Counted from the stretch's first letter, positions 35,359-43,209 are shown. The stretch: 64,000 bases of DNA from Vibrio sp. RE88 (GCF_013113835.1 NZ_VTYQ01000001.1:434001-498000); one strand, 5' to 3'. The notes: generated by a model not told the origin, from the sequence alone. A program made the numbers and translations.

Positions 35359-35949
35359 ATGAAAATCTGGATGACGCTGGGGCTTGCATTAATCTCGCTG
35401 AATGCTTTTGGACAGCAACAATCTGAAAGTGACAGTGCATTTATTGATGTCAACGTGACACTGGAGCTGGAAGGGATAGAGAAGTCCATCGATCAAACTC
35501 GTGTTTCGTTGGATAACATTGCTGGTGCTCTCGATGGTATTGCGCACAGTGATAACCTGACCGAACAACAAAAGCAGACACTGAGTGAGACGATTTCTAA
35601 CCTCAACCAACTGGTCTCTATCTCTAGAGAATCAGTTGCTAGTTTCCCTGCTGCTATTCAGCACTCTCAACAAGTTGTCAGTGAAAAAAGTCAGCGATTT
35701 TTCGATGATTTGCAGTTTAAGATTGTGCTGATTGTCGCTTTGGTTGGTGTCATTTTGATCGCTGTTATCGGCGCCGTGTACTGGCTATTGCTAAGACCAC
35801 TTCAAAGTACGGTATTCAGTGCAACAACTAATGTGTCTCAGATGGCTAAAGCCCTTAAGGTCACCGCAGAGGCAGTAGAACGCTGTTCTAAGAGGCAAGA
35901 AGAAATCACACAGCAACTCGCAGACCTGTCGGAAAAAGATAAAACCTGA
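35359..35949 (+). CDS. Unrecognised single-pass membrane protein with periplasmic coiled region
   Basis: I do not recognise a family. The 196 residues hold a signal sequence (MKIWMTLGLALISLNAFGQ), a helical, Ser/Gln-rich periplasmic stretch (about 25-120; SIDQTRVSLDNIAGALDGIA), one strong membrane helix (about 122-147; IVLIVALVGVILIAVIGAVY) and a cytoplasmic tail with a heptad pattern (AKALKVTAEAVERCSKRQEE). The layout resembles the input half of a chemoreceptor or sensor without an output domain. It stands alone and ends at a strong terminator. Confidence 0.65.
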   Translation: MKIWMTLGLALISLNAFGQQQSESDSAFIDVNVTLELEGIEKSIDQTRVSLDNIAGALDGIAHSDNLTEQQKQTLSETISNLNQLVSISRESVASFPAAIQHSQQVVSEKSQRFFDDLQFKIVLIVALVGVILIAVIGAVYWLLLRPLQSTVFSATTNVSQMAKALKVTAEAVERCSKRQEEITQQLADLSEKDKT

Positions 35950-35969
35950 AATGAGACAGTGTAAACAAG

Positions 35970-35992
35970 ACCCGGCAACGCCGGGTTTTTTG
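35970..35992. terminator. Two-way terminator between the single-pass protein and the RhtA-like exporter
   Basis: CCCGGC (35971-35976) pairs with GCCGGG (35980-35985) around AAC and is followed by seven T on the plus strand. Confidence 0.85.
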
Positions 35993-36007
35993 ATTGCGTA
36001 TTGGGGC

Positions 36008-36874
36008 TTACACAGCTCTATTTTCTTGTAAATCAGCTGTTTGTTTCGTTGGCATGGTTGCGCCCAAGCAAGCAATGCTGATCGCCACAATGCCCAGCCA
36101 TTGTTTTGAACTGAGCTTTTCTCCGAGTATTATCCAGCCAGCAATCGCACTTACGGCCGGAGATGCGCTCATTAGTAAGCCAAATATGCTTTTTGGGAGT
36201 CGTTTGAGAGCGTATATGTCGAGCAAGAAAGGTAAGGTACTAGACAATATGGCAACGATCAGTCCAAAAGCTAAAACTTCAGGCTTCAAAAGCGCAGCTC
36301 CAGCACTGACGGTGCCAATAGGGACAACCAGCATGGCTGCGAGGCACATACCGACGGTGACTGCGCCTGAGCCTAAATTTGATACTTTGCTTGCGGAGTT
36401 GATATACAAACCCCAACAAACGGCGGCCAAAATGGCGTAGATCACCCCTGTGGTATTAAGCGATGCGCTTGACTCGCCATAAGGCAAAAGCATGACTCCA
36501 ATCAGAGCAAATAATATCCATAGGAAATCAATTTTACGTTTAGTGGCAAGCAGTGAAGCTCCGAGAGGCCCAAGCACTTCAATGGAAATAGCAATACCAA
36601 CGGGAATATGAAGGAAGGCTCGATAAATTAAAATATTCATTAATCCAATCATCGCACCGTAAACAAATACACTGGACCAGTTAGAGCGATTGAAATTTAG
36701 TTTCCATGGTCGAAAAACAACTAATAAAATTAAAGCGGTGATGCCGATACGTAATGTCGCCACTCCTTCGGGCCCGACTAAAGGAAATATAGTTTTGGCA
36801 AAAGCGGCTCCAATTTGGAGTGAAATCAGAGACGCTAATGCGGCGGCCATGGAAAGGCGAGGTACTGGTGCCAT
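36008..36874 (-). CDS. RhtA-like DMT exporter (threonine/homoserine type)
   Basis: This 288-residue EamA transporter has ten predicted helices. It closely follows the pattern of E. coli RhtA: AKTIFPLVGPEGVATLRIGI near the start, then IPVGIAISIEVLGPLGASLL. RhtA-type proteins export threonine, homoserine and analogues. The TTG at 36883 overlaps AGGA, while the ATG at 36874 has a good gap to it, so I chose the latter. It is convergent with the single-pass protein gene. The substrate assignment is by similarity. Confidence 0.85.
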   Translation of the reverse strand: MAPVPRLSMAAALASLISLQIGAAFAKTIFPLVGPEGVATLRIGITALILLVVFRPWKLNFNRSNWSSVFVYGAMIGLMNILIYRAFLHIPVGIAISIEVLGPLGASLLATKRKIDFLWILFALIGVMLLPYGESSASLNTTGVIYAILAAVCWGLYINSASKVSNLGSGAVTVGMCLAAMLVVPIGTVSAGAALLKPEVLAFGLIVAILSSTLPFLLDIYALKRLPKSIFGLLMSASPAVSAIAGWIILGEKLSSKQWLGIVAISIACLGATMPTKQTADLQENRAV

Positions 36875-36899
36875 AAGGTTCAATCCTAGTCAGTGTTGT

Positions 36900-37312
36900 A
36901 GCCCAACGTTATCAACTACACGGTAAAAGTAACGGGAACGGCGGGGGCTTTATCGCTTCAATCCCGCAATTACTATTTTTTAAACAGCGATATCGACAGT
37001 GCTTTGGAATTATGTATTAAATCCGATTTTATTAATTATCAATATTTTTATTTGATAACATAGTTACTGCGCGTATTTGAATTTTAAAATATAGAAAGGT
37101 ACAACCAGTTTAAAGTACCCATTTTGTGTATATTTTTCTTAATGTGATTTTATGCGCATTAATAGCTGTGAAATAAATAGTCTGGTTATATTAATAATTA
37201 TATGGCTCATTGAGGGTGGGAATAAAATAGTAGAGACAAATCAATGGCTATGAGTTTGAGGGCATAATTTGTCTGTGTTTTGTAGGATGACACGCTAGGT
37301 AACAGGATGGGG
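36900..37312. other. AT-rich intergenic stretch without a recognised gene
   Basis: About 410 bp, visibly AT-rich in the middle (36980-37210), with no open frame, RNA gene or clear repeat that I can support. It may hold the promoter of the RhtA-like gene at its left end, and AT-rich runs of this type attract H-NS. Confidence 0.5.
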
Positions 37313-37342
37313 AAAAGCCCAGCAACTAAGTTACCGGGCTTT
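37313..37342 (-). terminator. Terminator after the HAD phosphatase
   Basis: On the minus strand AAAGCCCGGTAAC pairs, with one mismatch, to GTTGCTGGGCTTTT around TTA. A T-run follows. Confidence 0.85.
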
Positions 37343-37359
37343 CGAGAGGGTTATGGGAA

Positions 37360-38157
37360 CTAAAGCAGCTTTTCTTTGATGACCTGAAGGACGCCATTCT
37401 CTCGATTACTTGGTGCGCGGAATCGAGCGGTCTGCTTGATGGTGTCGTGAGCATTCTCCATCGCGTAGGAGTGGTAGCTCTCTTTGAGCATTTCTAAGTC
37501 ATTTAGGTAGTCGCCAAAGCTCATGGTTTGTTCATGACTAAAGCCAAGCGTCTGTTGGAGATGTTTAATGGCTGCGCCTTTGGAAGCCTCTGCATTCATC
37601 ACATCCAGCCAGATCTTAGCGCTCACCACCACTTGATGACTGTCGCCAAAGTGTTCGTTCATGGTCGGGAACACGAGCTGTTCTGTACCATCGAAGTGGC
37701 AAATTGCGATTTTAATGAACTCTTCTTCAACGCTGAGTAGATCTTCAACGTACTCGCAGCGGTGGTAATACTTGGCAAATTCTTCCAACGCGCGAGGATC
37801 TTGCGTTTCGATGTAAGCTGAGTTTTTACCGCAAAGTACAATGTGTGTTTCACTAATCGCACGTGCTTGCTGAATGATGGCTTCAATGGCGCTGCCATCA
37901 ATCGTGCAGCTGTAAAGCTCTTTGCCTTGATGCATGACCAGCGTGCCGTTTTCAGCGACAAACATCATACGATCTTTAATTGGAGAGAAAGTCTCCATCA
38001 GGCTGTAATACTGACGCCCCGATGCCGCTGCAAAAATGATCTGTTTCTGTTCAAGCTGCTCGTACAGTTCGAAGAATTCAGGGTTTAGCTGGCTGTTTTC
38101 ATCCAGCAGAGTGCCGTCCATATCGGCAGCGACGAATTTGATATCTGAAAGCGACAT
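37360..38157 (-). CDS. Cof-type HAD-IIB sugar-phosphate phosphatase
   Basis: This 265-residue HAD phosphatase has motif I DMDGTLLDE (nucleophile Asp in VAADMDGT), motif II in FAAASGRQ, a Lys in NAEASKGAAI and motif III/IV GDYLNDLEML. The cap insert of the Cof/IIB type lies between motifs II and III. Members act on sugar phosphates, flavin or pyridoxal phosphates with low selectivity, so the substrate is uncertain. It is monocistronic with a clear terminator downstream. Confidence 0.9.
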   Translation of the reverse strand: MSLSDIKFVAADMDGTLLDENSQLNPEFFELYEQLEQKQIIFAAASGRQYYSLMETFSPIKDRMMFVAENGTLVMHQGKELYSCTIDGSAIEAIIQQARAISETHIVLCGKNSAYIETQDPRALEEFAKYYHRCEYVEDLLSVEEEFIKIAICHFDGTEQLVFPTMNEHFGDSHQVVVSAKIWLDVMNAEASKGAAIKHLQQTLGFSHEQTMSFGDYLNDLEMLKESYHSYAMENAHDTIKQTARFRAPSNRENGVLQVIKEKLL

Positions 38158-38280
38158 GTTGTGTTTACCTAAAAATGCAGAAAGCGAAGGGCTCGAAAAA
38201 TGCTCAAGCGAATATCAGGTAAAGTACAGGAAAACGCAGCGATCTCAAGCAGAATTGCTAAGAGTAGGGGAAACCAATCA

Positions 38281-38301
38281 GGGCCTGAGAACGTCAGGCC
38301 C
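38281..38301. other. Stem-loop downstream of the PARP-like gene
   Basis: GGGCCTGA (38281-38288) pairs exactly with TCAGGCCC (38294-38301) around GAACG. The following run on the minus strand has few T, so termination would be weak. It lies 20 bp beyond the PARP gene stop. Confidence 0.6.
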
Positions 38302-38320
38302 GCTATTAGGAATAGGTTGC

Positions 38321-39628
38321 TTAATAGTCTTGATAAGCCCCGCTTTCTACCATCGCGGTCTGGAGCATTTTGTGCAAACGCGAGCCTGGTTTGAGTGGGT
38401 TGCCATACTGACTGGCTAAGACGCTATTTTTGGTCGACACCGACATATAATAATTTACCGCAGTCACCAGTTTGTCGGATTCTTTGCGCGTTACTAAGCT
38501 CTTCAGTGTTCTGACAGCGTGCTTGGATTGGCTGCTTTGTCGAAACTTGGTCGCGCCATCGTATTTGGCTAATGCGCCTGAAATGAGATTGATAAAGTAA
38601 TTGTTGTCCGAAACGTTATCTTCACCAATTACATAATCAAAGATAATCTCAGGATAAGCTTGGCTGGCACCTGTGATCATAAACTCATTATTGCCACTGG
38701 AAATATTCCAGAAGTTGTTGTTGGTACCTCTGGAAATGACCGAATCATAACCCAGATCTTTGGCGTGATCTGAGCTTACTTTTCTAAAGTCGTTCCTTGC
38801 TGACGTGAAGGGAATTGCTTTATGGATAAGATGAGGAAACAGCTTAGAGTGCCCAAGGCAGACTCTGGAGATTAATGCGGTTTTACTGAATTTTCGGCCT
38901 GTATTATCTCGGCAAAAACAGCGATAGTCACCGCACTGTGGACAGGTCGAGTAGGTCATGATCTTCGAAAAGTTGTCTGAGAAATACGCACCCTGACCAA
39001 GCATCCCATAGCAACCTGTTTTCGCATTTTTCTTGCCTAGATCGGGCCTGAACCCTCCGCCTGCAATCAAATCACCGATATAAGGAGAGGTGCCGTGGAA
39101 GAGCATCAATTCCCCATTTCTTCGGTTAAGCACCGGGGCACAGAAGTCTGTATATTCTGTGTCATTTTGAAATTTAGACTGGAACTTAGTCGCCCCAATT
39201 TTGTTAGCTGAGTTTTCGCCGAGAGAGTAGTTGTTATTGAGAAACAATTTATACGTCGCTAACAACTCTTTGTTATAGATGATTTTCAAAGAACGAATCG
39301 AGATATTTGCCGACTCTGGTGGCTTAACATCGCCTTTGCCTTCCTTCATTCTCCGCGTCATCCTCGCAACGATCATTTCGCTGTTTTGAGGGTTATTTTT
39401 CATCTCATAGGCATAATGCATGCGGGCGTTTTCAGCCGTGGGTGAAACCACCTTTCTGGCGGAGATGTTTTCGTTAACAAAGTCTTCAACGTGTTTAAGA
39501 AAAGGGTGACCACTTGTCAGTTCTAGATAGATATATTTGCCACTTTCTGGTGATTTCCACGAAGTCTTAATCTCGCCCCAGTAATTTGGAAGCTCAGAGC
39601 TTAGATATTTTGCGTAATCGGTAATCAT
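38321..39628 (-). CDS. PARP-family (ARTD-like) ADP-ribosyltransferase domain protein
   Basis: This 435-residue protein has no signal peptide. Residues about 170-335 match the PARP catalytic fold: LMLFHGTSPYIGDLI (His178), GMLGQGAYFSDNFSKIMTYS (Tyr215), a VCLG strand, GYDSVISRG, and NEFMITGASQAYPEIIF (Glu315). Together these are the H-Y-E triad that binds NAD+ and supports ADP-ribose transfer. An insertion after the Tyr loop carries four Cys (229, 232, 237, 239; CPQCGDYRCFC), a zinc-knuckle pattern. The first 165 residues and the last 100 are unrecognised. The ATG at 39628 is preferred over a TTG at 39637. It is divergent from the ParD-like/aminopeptidase pair. It could be a toxin, a secreted effector or a housekeeping modifier. 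Confidence 0.8.
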   Translation of the reverse strand: MITDYAKYLSSELPNYWGEIKTSWKSPESGKYIYLELTSGHPFLKHVEDFVNENISARKVVSPTAENARMHYAYEMKNNPQNSEMIVARMTRRMKEGKGDVKPPESANISIRSLKIIYNKELLATYKLFLNNNYSLGENSANKIGATKFQSKFQNDTEYTDFCAPVLNRRNGELMLFHGTSPYIGDLIAGGGFRPDLGKKNAKTGCYGMLGQGAYFSDNFSKIMTYSTCPQCGDYRCFCRDNTGRKFSKTALISRVCLGHSKLFPHLIHKAIPFTSARNDFRKVSSDHAKDLGYDSVISRGTNNNFWNISSGNNEFMITGASQAYPEIIFDYVIGEDNVSDNNYFINLISGALAKYDGATKFRQSSQSKHAVRTLKSLVTRKESDKLVTAVNYYMSVSTKNSVLASQYGNPLKPGSRLHKMLQTAMVESGAYQDY

Positions 39629-39767
39629 ATTCTTCAATACCCCGTCTAGAACTTTACATTAATCGGTATCTTTCAGATGCGTCTGCTCGCCTAGAGCACC
39701 ACAGCTGTTGCTCATCTGTCAATCAGTCATTATGTGTGAATACTCCTACACAATATGAACAATAGCG

Positions 39768-39860
39768 CATTACCAAACCCAGTAAGGAGTGAGTGATTCG
39801 CTATCAAGATCTGGTTAGACCATTAATCCCAAGTAGGAGTGTTTTGGTTTGCTATTCAAG
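39768..39860. repeat. Two imperfect tandem copies of a ~40-bp sequence
   Basis: Copy 1 (39768-39808) and copy 2 (39821-39860) share the order CATTA, CCCA(A)GTA(A)GGAGTG, then TT(C/T)GCTAT-CAAG, with about 50 bp between equivalent bases. An inverted partial match, ACTCCTAC, lies at 39742-39749. They sit between two divergent promoters and could bind a shared regulator. Confidence 0.5.
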
Positions 39861-39896
39861 GCTCCAAATCCTCTGCTCACCTGATCAGAAATTGGC

Positions 39897-39924
39897 TTGA
39901 CGGATTAAACGCGATATATACAAT
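39897..39924 (+). promoter_or_regulatory. Promoter of the ParD-like/aminopeptidase operon
   Basis: TTGACG (39897-39902) and TACAAT (39919-39924) are spaced by 16 bp, close to the sigma-70 optimum. Transcription would start near 39931, inside the four-half-site operator, so bound repressor would block it. Confidence 0.6.
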
Positions 39925-39953
39925 AAATATACACTTCGTATATAGGTCGTATA
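39917..39953. promoter_or_regulatory. Symmetric four-half-site operator (RHH autoregulation)
   Basis: TATAC (39917) - N6 - TATAC (39928) - N5 - GTATA (39938) - N6 - GTATA (39949). The half-sites are spaced 10-11 bp apart, one helical turn, and are arranged as a perfect two-fold array. This is the typical architecture of ribbon-helix-helix operators, and it covers the -10 region and start of the operon whose first gene encodes an RHH-type protein. Confidence 0.75.
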
Positions 39954-39956
39954 ATC

Positions 39957-40181
39957 TTGGGTATTGTCAAAATTTCAGATGAGCTGCATGAAGAGATCAG
40001 AAAAGCCAGCTCCGTGATGTCTCGTTCGATTAACTCTCAGGCAGAGTTTTGGATCAAAATGGGTATGTTGGCAGAGCTACATCCTCAGCTGTCGTTTAAT
40101 CAAATTATTTCTGACCTGATGAAGTCGGCAGAAGTCTCAGCAACCAATGTAGCATCAGCGGAAGGGGAAACGGTTGAGTAA
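39957..40181 (+). CDS. ParD-like antitoxin-family protein (ribbon-helix-helix)
   Basis: This 74-residue protein starts GIVKISDELHEEIRKASSVM, the strand and helices of an RHH DNA-binding fold, as in ParD-like family proteins. The start is a TTG at 39957, which gives the family's usual N-terminus MGIVKI; it lacks a strong ribosome site. It overlaps the aminopeptidase gene by 8 bp. No ParE toxin is present, so this is not a standard ParDE pair. The symmetric operator directly upstream suggests that it represses its own operon. Confidence 0.82.
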   Translation: MGIVKISDELHEEIRKASSVMSRSINSQAEFWIKMGMLAELHPQLSFNQIISDLMKSAEVSATNVASAEGETVE

Positions 40182-40956
40182 CAGCGTCATCATCAAAACT
40201 GCGGCGGAAGCGGAGTTAATGCGTGAATCTGGTCGTCTGCTTGCTGAGGTGTTCCATATGCTGGATAGCTACGTACAACCCGGCGTATCGACAATGGACA
40301 TTAACAATAAGGTGGAAGACTTTATTGTTAATGAGTTGAAAGCCCGCCCTGCCAGTAAGGGGCAGTATGATTATCAATACGTGTTGAACTCTTCGATCAA
40401 TGAAGTGGTTTGTCATGGAGTCCCGAAAGCTTCCCAGTTTTTGAAACCTAAAGACATTATCAATCTGGATATCACTTTGGAGAAGAATGGCTTCATAGCG
40501 GATTCAAGCAAGATGTATGTGATGCCTGAGGCTACTCCGTTAGCAAGAAAGCTTGTTGAAGTGACGTATACGGCCATGTGGCAGGGAATCAAACAAGTGA
40601 AGCCCGGTGCCACACTAGGGGATATCGGTCATGCGATTCAAAGTTATGCTGAATCTCATGGCTATAGCATTGTTAGGGAATATTGTGGGCATGGCATTGG
40701 TCGTGAAATGCATGAAGAGCCCCAAGTGCTTCACTACGGAGTGCCCAATCACGGGCTGACTTTAAAAGAAGGTATGGTGTTCACCATTGAACCTATGATC
40801 AATCAGGGAACAGCGAGAGTAAAAACAAAGAAAGATGGCTGGACTGTGGTGACCCGTGATAAAAAGTTGTCCGCCCAATCTGAACACACAATTCTGGTAA
40901 CCAGTACGGGTTATGAAGTGCTGACGCTGCGAAATGAAGAGAAGTCCTGCGCTTAG
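40174..40956 (+). CDS. map: Type I methionine aminopeptidase (accessory copy)
   Basis: Type I Map removes the initiator Met from new proteins. The 260 residues keep all five metal ligands: Asp in LDITLEKNGFIADSSKM (two), His in GHGIGREMHEE, Glu in FTIEPMIN and Glu in SEHTILV. The start is a TTG at 40174, preceded by AAGGGG and overlapping the ParD-like stop, so translation is coupled. Vibrios carry an essential map next to rpsB, so this is probably a second copy. Control by an RHH repressor points to a special-condition or toxin-like role (inference). Confidence 0.92.
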   Translation: MSNSVIIKTAAEAELMRESGRLLAEVFHMLDSYVQPGVSTMDINNKVEDFIVNELKARPASKGQYDYQYVLNSSINEVVCHGVPKASQFLKPKDIINLDITLEKNGFIADSSKMYVMPEATPLARKLVEVTYTAMWQGIKQVKPGATLGDIGHAIQSYAESHGYSIVREYCGHGIGREMHEEPQVLHYGVPNHGLTLKEGMVFTIEPMINQGTARVKTKKDGWTVVTRDKKLSAQSEHTILVTSTGYEVLTLRNEEKSCA

Positions 40957-41135
40957 CATTGTGATAGAGTTGACTCGAGTGGGGTTACGTATCATTTTAG
41001 TCAATGTATTGGTTGCTTATGTATTTAATAAGTCGTTACACAACTCGACGTTTTAGCGCTTTACATCTTGCGCTAAGCAATGAACACTTCCCCCAAAGTA
41101 AATAGCAGCCGACATAATAGAGTTAGTAGGAAATT

Positions 41136-41834
41136 ATGAGCAACACGACGGCGAAAAAGTCGAATCCATTATTTGAGATCCTTTTTAACGTATTCATCCC
41201 TTCATTCATATTGATGAAGTTTAGTGGTGAAGAGCACCTAGGCACGGCAATGGCTCTTGTGGTCGCTTTGCTTTTCCCTATTGGTTACGGCGGTATGGAT
41301 CTTATCCGTAATAAGAAGTTCAACTTCATTTCCGCGCTTGGTTTTGTCAGTGTGTTACTGACTGGCGGTATCGGTCTGTTGGAGCTTGATACGCGTTGGT
41401 TGGCTCTAAAAGAAGCACTGATCCCTGGTCTTATCGGCTTAGCGGTGTTGGGCTCTACTTTCACTCGCTACCCACTAATGCAGAAGATGCTCTTGAACGA
41501 CACGGTTTTAAACCTTTCTTTGATCACCAAACGCCTTGAAGAGAACGGTAAATCTCAAGAATTTGAGCGATGCCTGATGTCATCAAACTATCTATTCGCC
41601 AGTACCTTTGCGTTTTCTTCTGCGATGAACTATTTCCTCGCGACTTGGATTGTTACTAGCCCTGCTGGCACACCTGAGTTTAACGAAGAGCTGGGCAAGC
41701 TCACTTTGTACAGCTACCCAGCCATTGCGATTCCAAGCATGTTGATGATGTTCGGTATTTTCTATTACCTATGGCGTCAAATCCGAGCAATGACTTCTCT
41801 TGAAACCGAGCAGATATTCCATACCAACAAGTAG
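41136..41834 (+). CDS. VC0807-type integral membrane protein
   Basis: This 232-residue protein has about six membrane helices and matches the VC0807 pattern (NVFIPSFILMKFSGEEHLGT, ISALGFVSVLLTGGIGLLEL, YLWRQIRAMTSLETEQIF). The family is also related in layout to intracellular septation-type proteins. Its function is unknown. It is monocistronic, with a strong terminator behind it. Confidence 0.85.
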   Translation: MSNTTAKKSNPLFEILFNVFIPSFILMKFSGEEHLGTAMALVVALLFPIGYGGMDLIRNKKFNFISALGFVSVLLTGGIGLLELDTRWLALKEALIPGLIGLAVLGSTFTRYPLMQKMLLNDTVLNLSLITKRLEENGKSQEFERCLMSSNYLFASTFAFSSAMNYFLATWIVTSPAGTPEFNEELGKLTLYSYPAIAIPSMLMMFGIFYYLWRQIRAMTSLETEQIFHTNK

Positions 41835-41876
41835 ATATCGCATCGGTAGATTCAAGCCGAAGAACATAGATACACC

Positions 41877-41912
41877 AAACAAGCCTGAGCGGACAAGCGT
41901 TCAGGCTTGTTT
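41877..41912 (+). terminator. Terminator after the VC0807-type gene
   Basis: AACAAGCCTGA (41878-41888) pairs with TCAGGCTTGTT (41901-41911) around 12 bases. It is rich in T on the 3' side. Confidence 0.85.
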
Positions 41913-42158
41913 GTTATTGGCTGGCATGAACAGCATTAGAGGCTGAAATAGGTGCAGAGAAGGAATAAAGCGGGTTTTCCTCTGATAGCCTAAAATGTAG
42001 AGTCTAACCCCGCTTAAGGTGTGGCTGCTTAGAGAATTACATGACTTTTAGCGAGTATTGCATAGATATTGCACTTTTCTTGTGAAAGAGATTCAAAAAA
42101 GGTGGACTTCGCAAAGCCGTTGTAACATCCTGCCACTCCAATTCATTCAACCACAAAT

Positions 42159-42208
42159 AATGAGACGAAGTGCCTGCTGAAATGTTAATCAGCCTCCCGT
42201 ATCTCATT
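42159..42208 (+). other. Nested stem-loop in the leader of the QueD-like gene
   Basis: AATGAGA (42159-42165) pairs with TCTCATT (42202-42208), enclosing GCTGA (42176-42180) paired with TCAGC (42189-42193). It ends about 10 bp before AAGGAG of the next gene, so it could affect translation. I cannot match it to a known riboswitch. The rest of the 390-bp gap (41913-42158) shows nothing I recognise. Confidence 0.45.
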
Positions 42209-42228
42209 AAAGTAGTAAGGAGTTCAAC

Positions 42229-43107
42229 TTGAACCTATTTGTAAGAGATCTTACCGTTATCGATTCTTCATTCATTTGTGAACACAGAGGCATCGTGGGA
42301 GATAGTTGGATTTTAGATGCGACCTTGTCGGGTGAGCTCAATGAAATGAGCATGGTGTTAGACTTTGGCAAGGTAAAGAAACAGATTAAACACCTAGTCG
42401 ATCTGCACGTCGATCACCGCCTACTGGTTCCGATGAAAAGCGCTGCTGTCGTTCACAACACAAGCAAGCCCGGTTATGCCACACTGGATGTTATGCGTGA
42501 CAACAAAAGCATCCACCTTCAATGCCCAGACGAAGCGTACTGCTTGATTGATGCAGAAGCGATCACTATCGAAAGTCTGACTGAGCACGTTTATCACATC
42601 CTCCGTGATAACCTACCAAGCAACGTGACGGGACTAGAAATCACACTTCGCCACGAAAATATTACTGGCGCGTTTTATCACTACACTCATGGCCTTAAAA
42701 AGCACGATGGTAACTGCCAGCGCATTGCGCATGGTCACCGCTCTCCGGTTGAAATATTGGTGGATGGACAACGTGATAATGAGAAAGAAGCGGCGTTCGC
42801 AAAACGTTGGGAAGATATTTATTTAGGTTCTGTCGAAGATCAGGTATCTGTAACGAAGCTGAATTTGAGCCCACGCGCTCAAATTATCTCAGACGAGAGC
42901 CATTATGGTTTCCGCTATACTGCGCCACAGGGCGAATTTGAGTTGGCTATCACGAAGAGTGAAACCGAAATTCTGCCAACCGACACTACAGTCGAGTTGT
43001 TAGCTGGCTACATCGCTGATCAAGTAAAGCCAAGCCTAGAGTCCAATCAATCCTTGCAGATCATCGCGTATGAAGGTGTGGGCAAGGGTGCCATGGCGTT
43101 CCGCTAA
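42229..43107 (+). CDS. 6-pyruvoyl-tetrahydropterin synthase / QueD-like (tandem T-fold) protein
   Basis: This 292-residue protein appears to hold two T-fold domains. The first (about 1-150) has MVLDFGKVKKQIKHLVD and a VDHRLLVP His pair, and SLTEHVYHILRDNLPSNVTG is the helix before the active site. The second (about 150-290) has NCQRIAHGHRSPVEILVDG, in which AHGHRS resembles the zinc-binding HxH of QueD/PTPS. Single-domain QueD proteins make 6-carboxy-tetrahydropterin for queuosine; this longer form may act on a related pterin. The start is a TTG at 42229 with AAGGAG at good spacing. Confidence 0.83.
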   Translation: MNLFVRDLTVIDSSFICEHRGIVGDSWILDATLSGELNEMSMVLDFGKVKKQIKHLVDLHVDHRLLVPMKSAAVVHNTSKPGYATLDVMRDNKSIHLQCPDEAYCLIDAEAITIESLTEHVYHILRDNLPSNVTGLEITLRHENITGAFYHYTHGLKKHDGNCQRIAHGHRSPVEILVDGQRDNEKEAAFAKRWEDIYLGSVEDQVSVTKLNLSPRAQIISDESHYGFRYTAPQGEFELAITKSETEILPTDTTVELLAGYIADQVKPSLESNQSLQIIAYEGVGKGAMAFR

Positions 43108-43125
43108 TCGAACTAAGTCGCTTAT

Positions 43126-43209
43126 AGCCCGCGGCGCGTTTCATTTATTACAGCGCTTACTCGCTCAACGTTCTCTGGAGAGAAGGTTGAGCATCTCATC
43201 TGGCGGGCT
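43126..43209 (+). other. 84-nt structured element after the QueD-like gene
   Basis: An outer stem, AGCCCGC (43126-43132) with GCGGGCT (43203-43209), encloses a long hairpin whose arms GCTCAAC(G)TTCTCT (43163-43176) and AGAGAA(G)GTTGAGC (43179-43192) pair over 14 bases with one mismatch. It begins 18 bp after the QueD-like stop, and CTCTCTTTTTG follows about 10 bp later. It could be a terminator or a 3'-UTR small RNA. Confidence 0.5.

Noticed and set aside
39957..40956. A classical ParDE toxin-antitoxin pair
   Set aside because: The second gene is a complete methionine aminopeptidase, not a ParE/RelE-type toxin, so only the antitoxin-like half fits.
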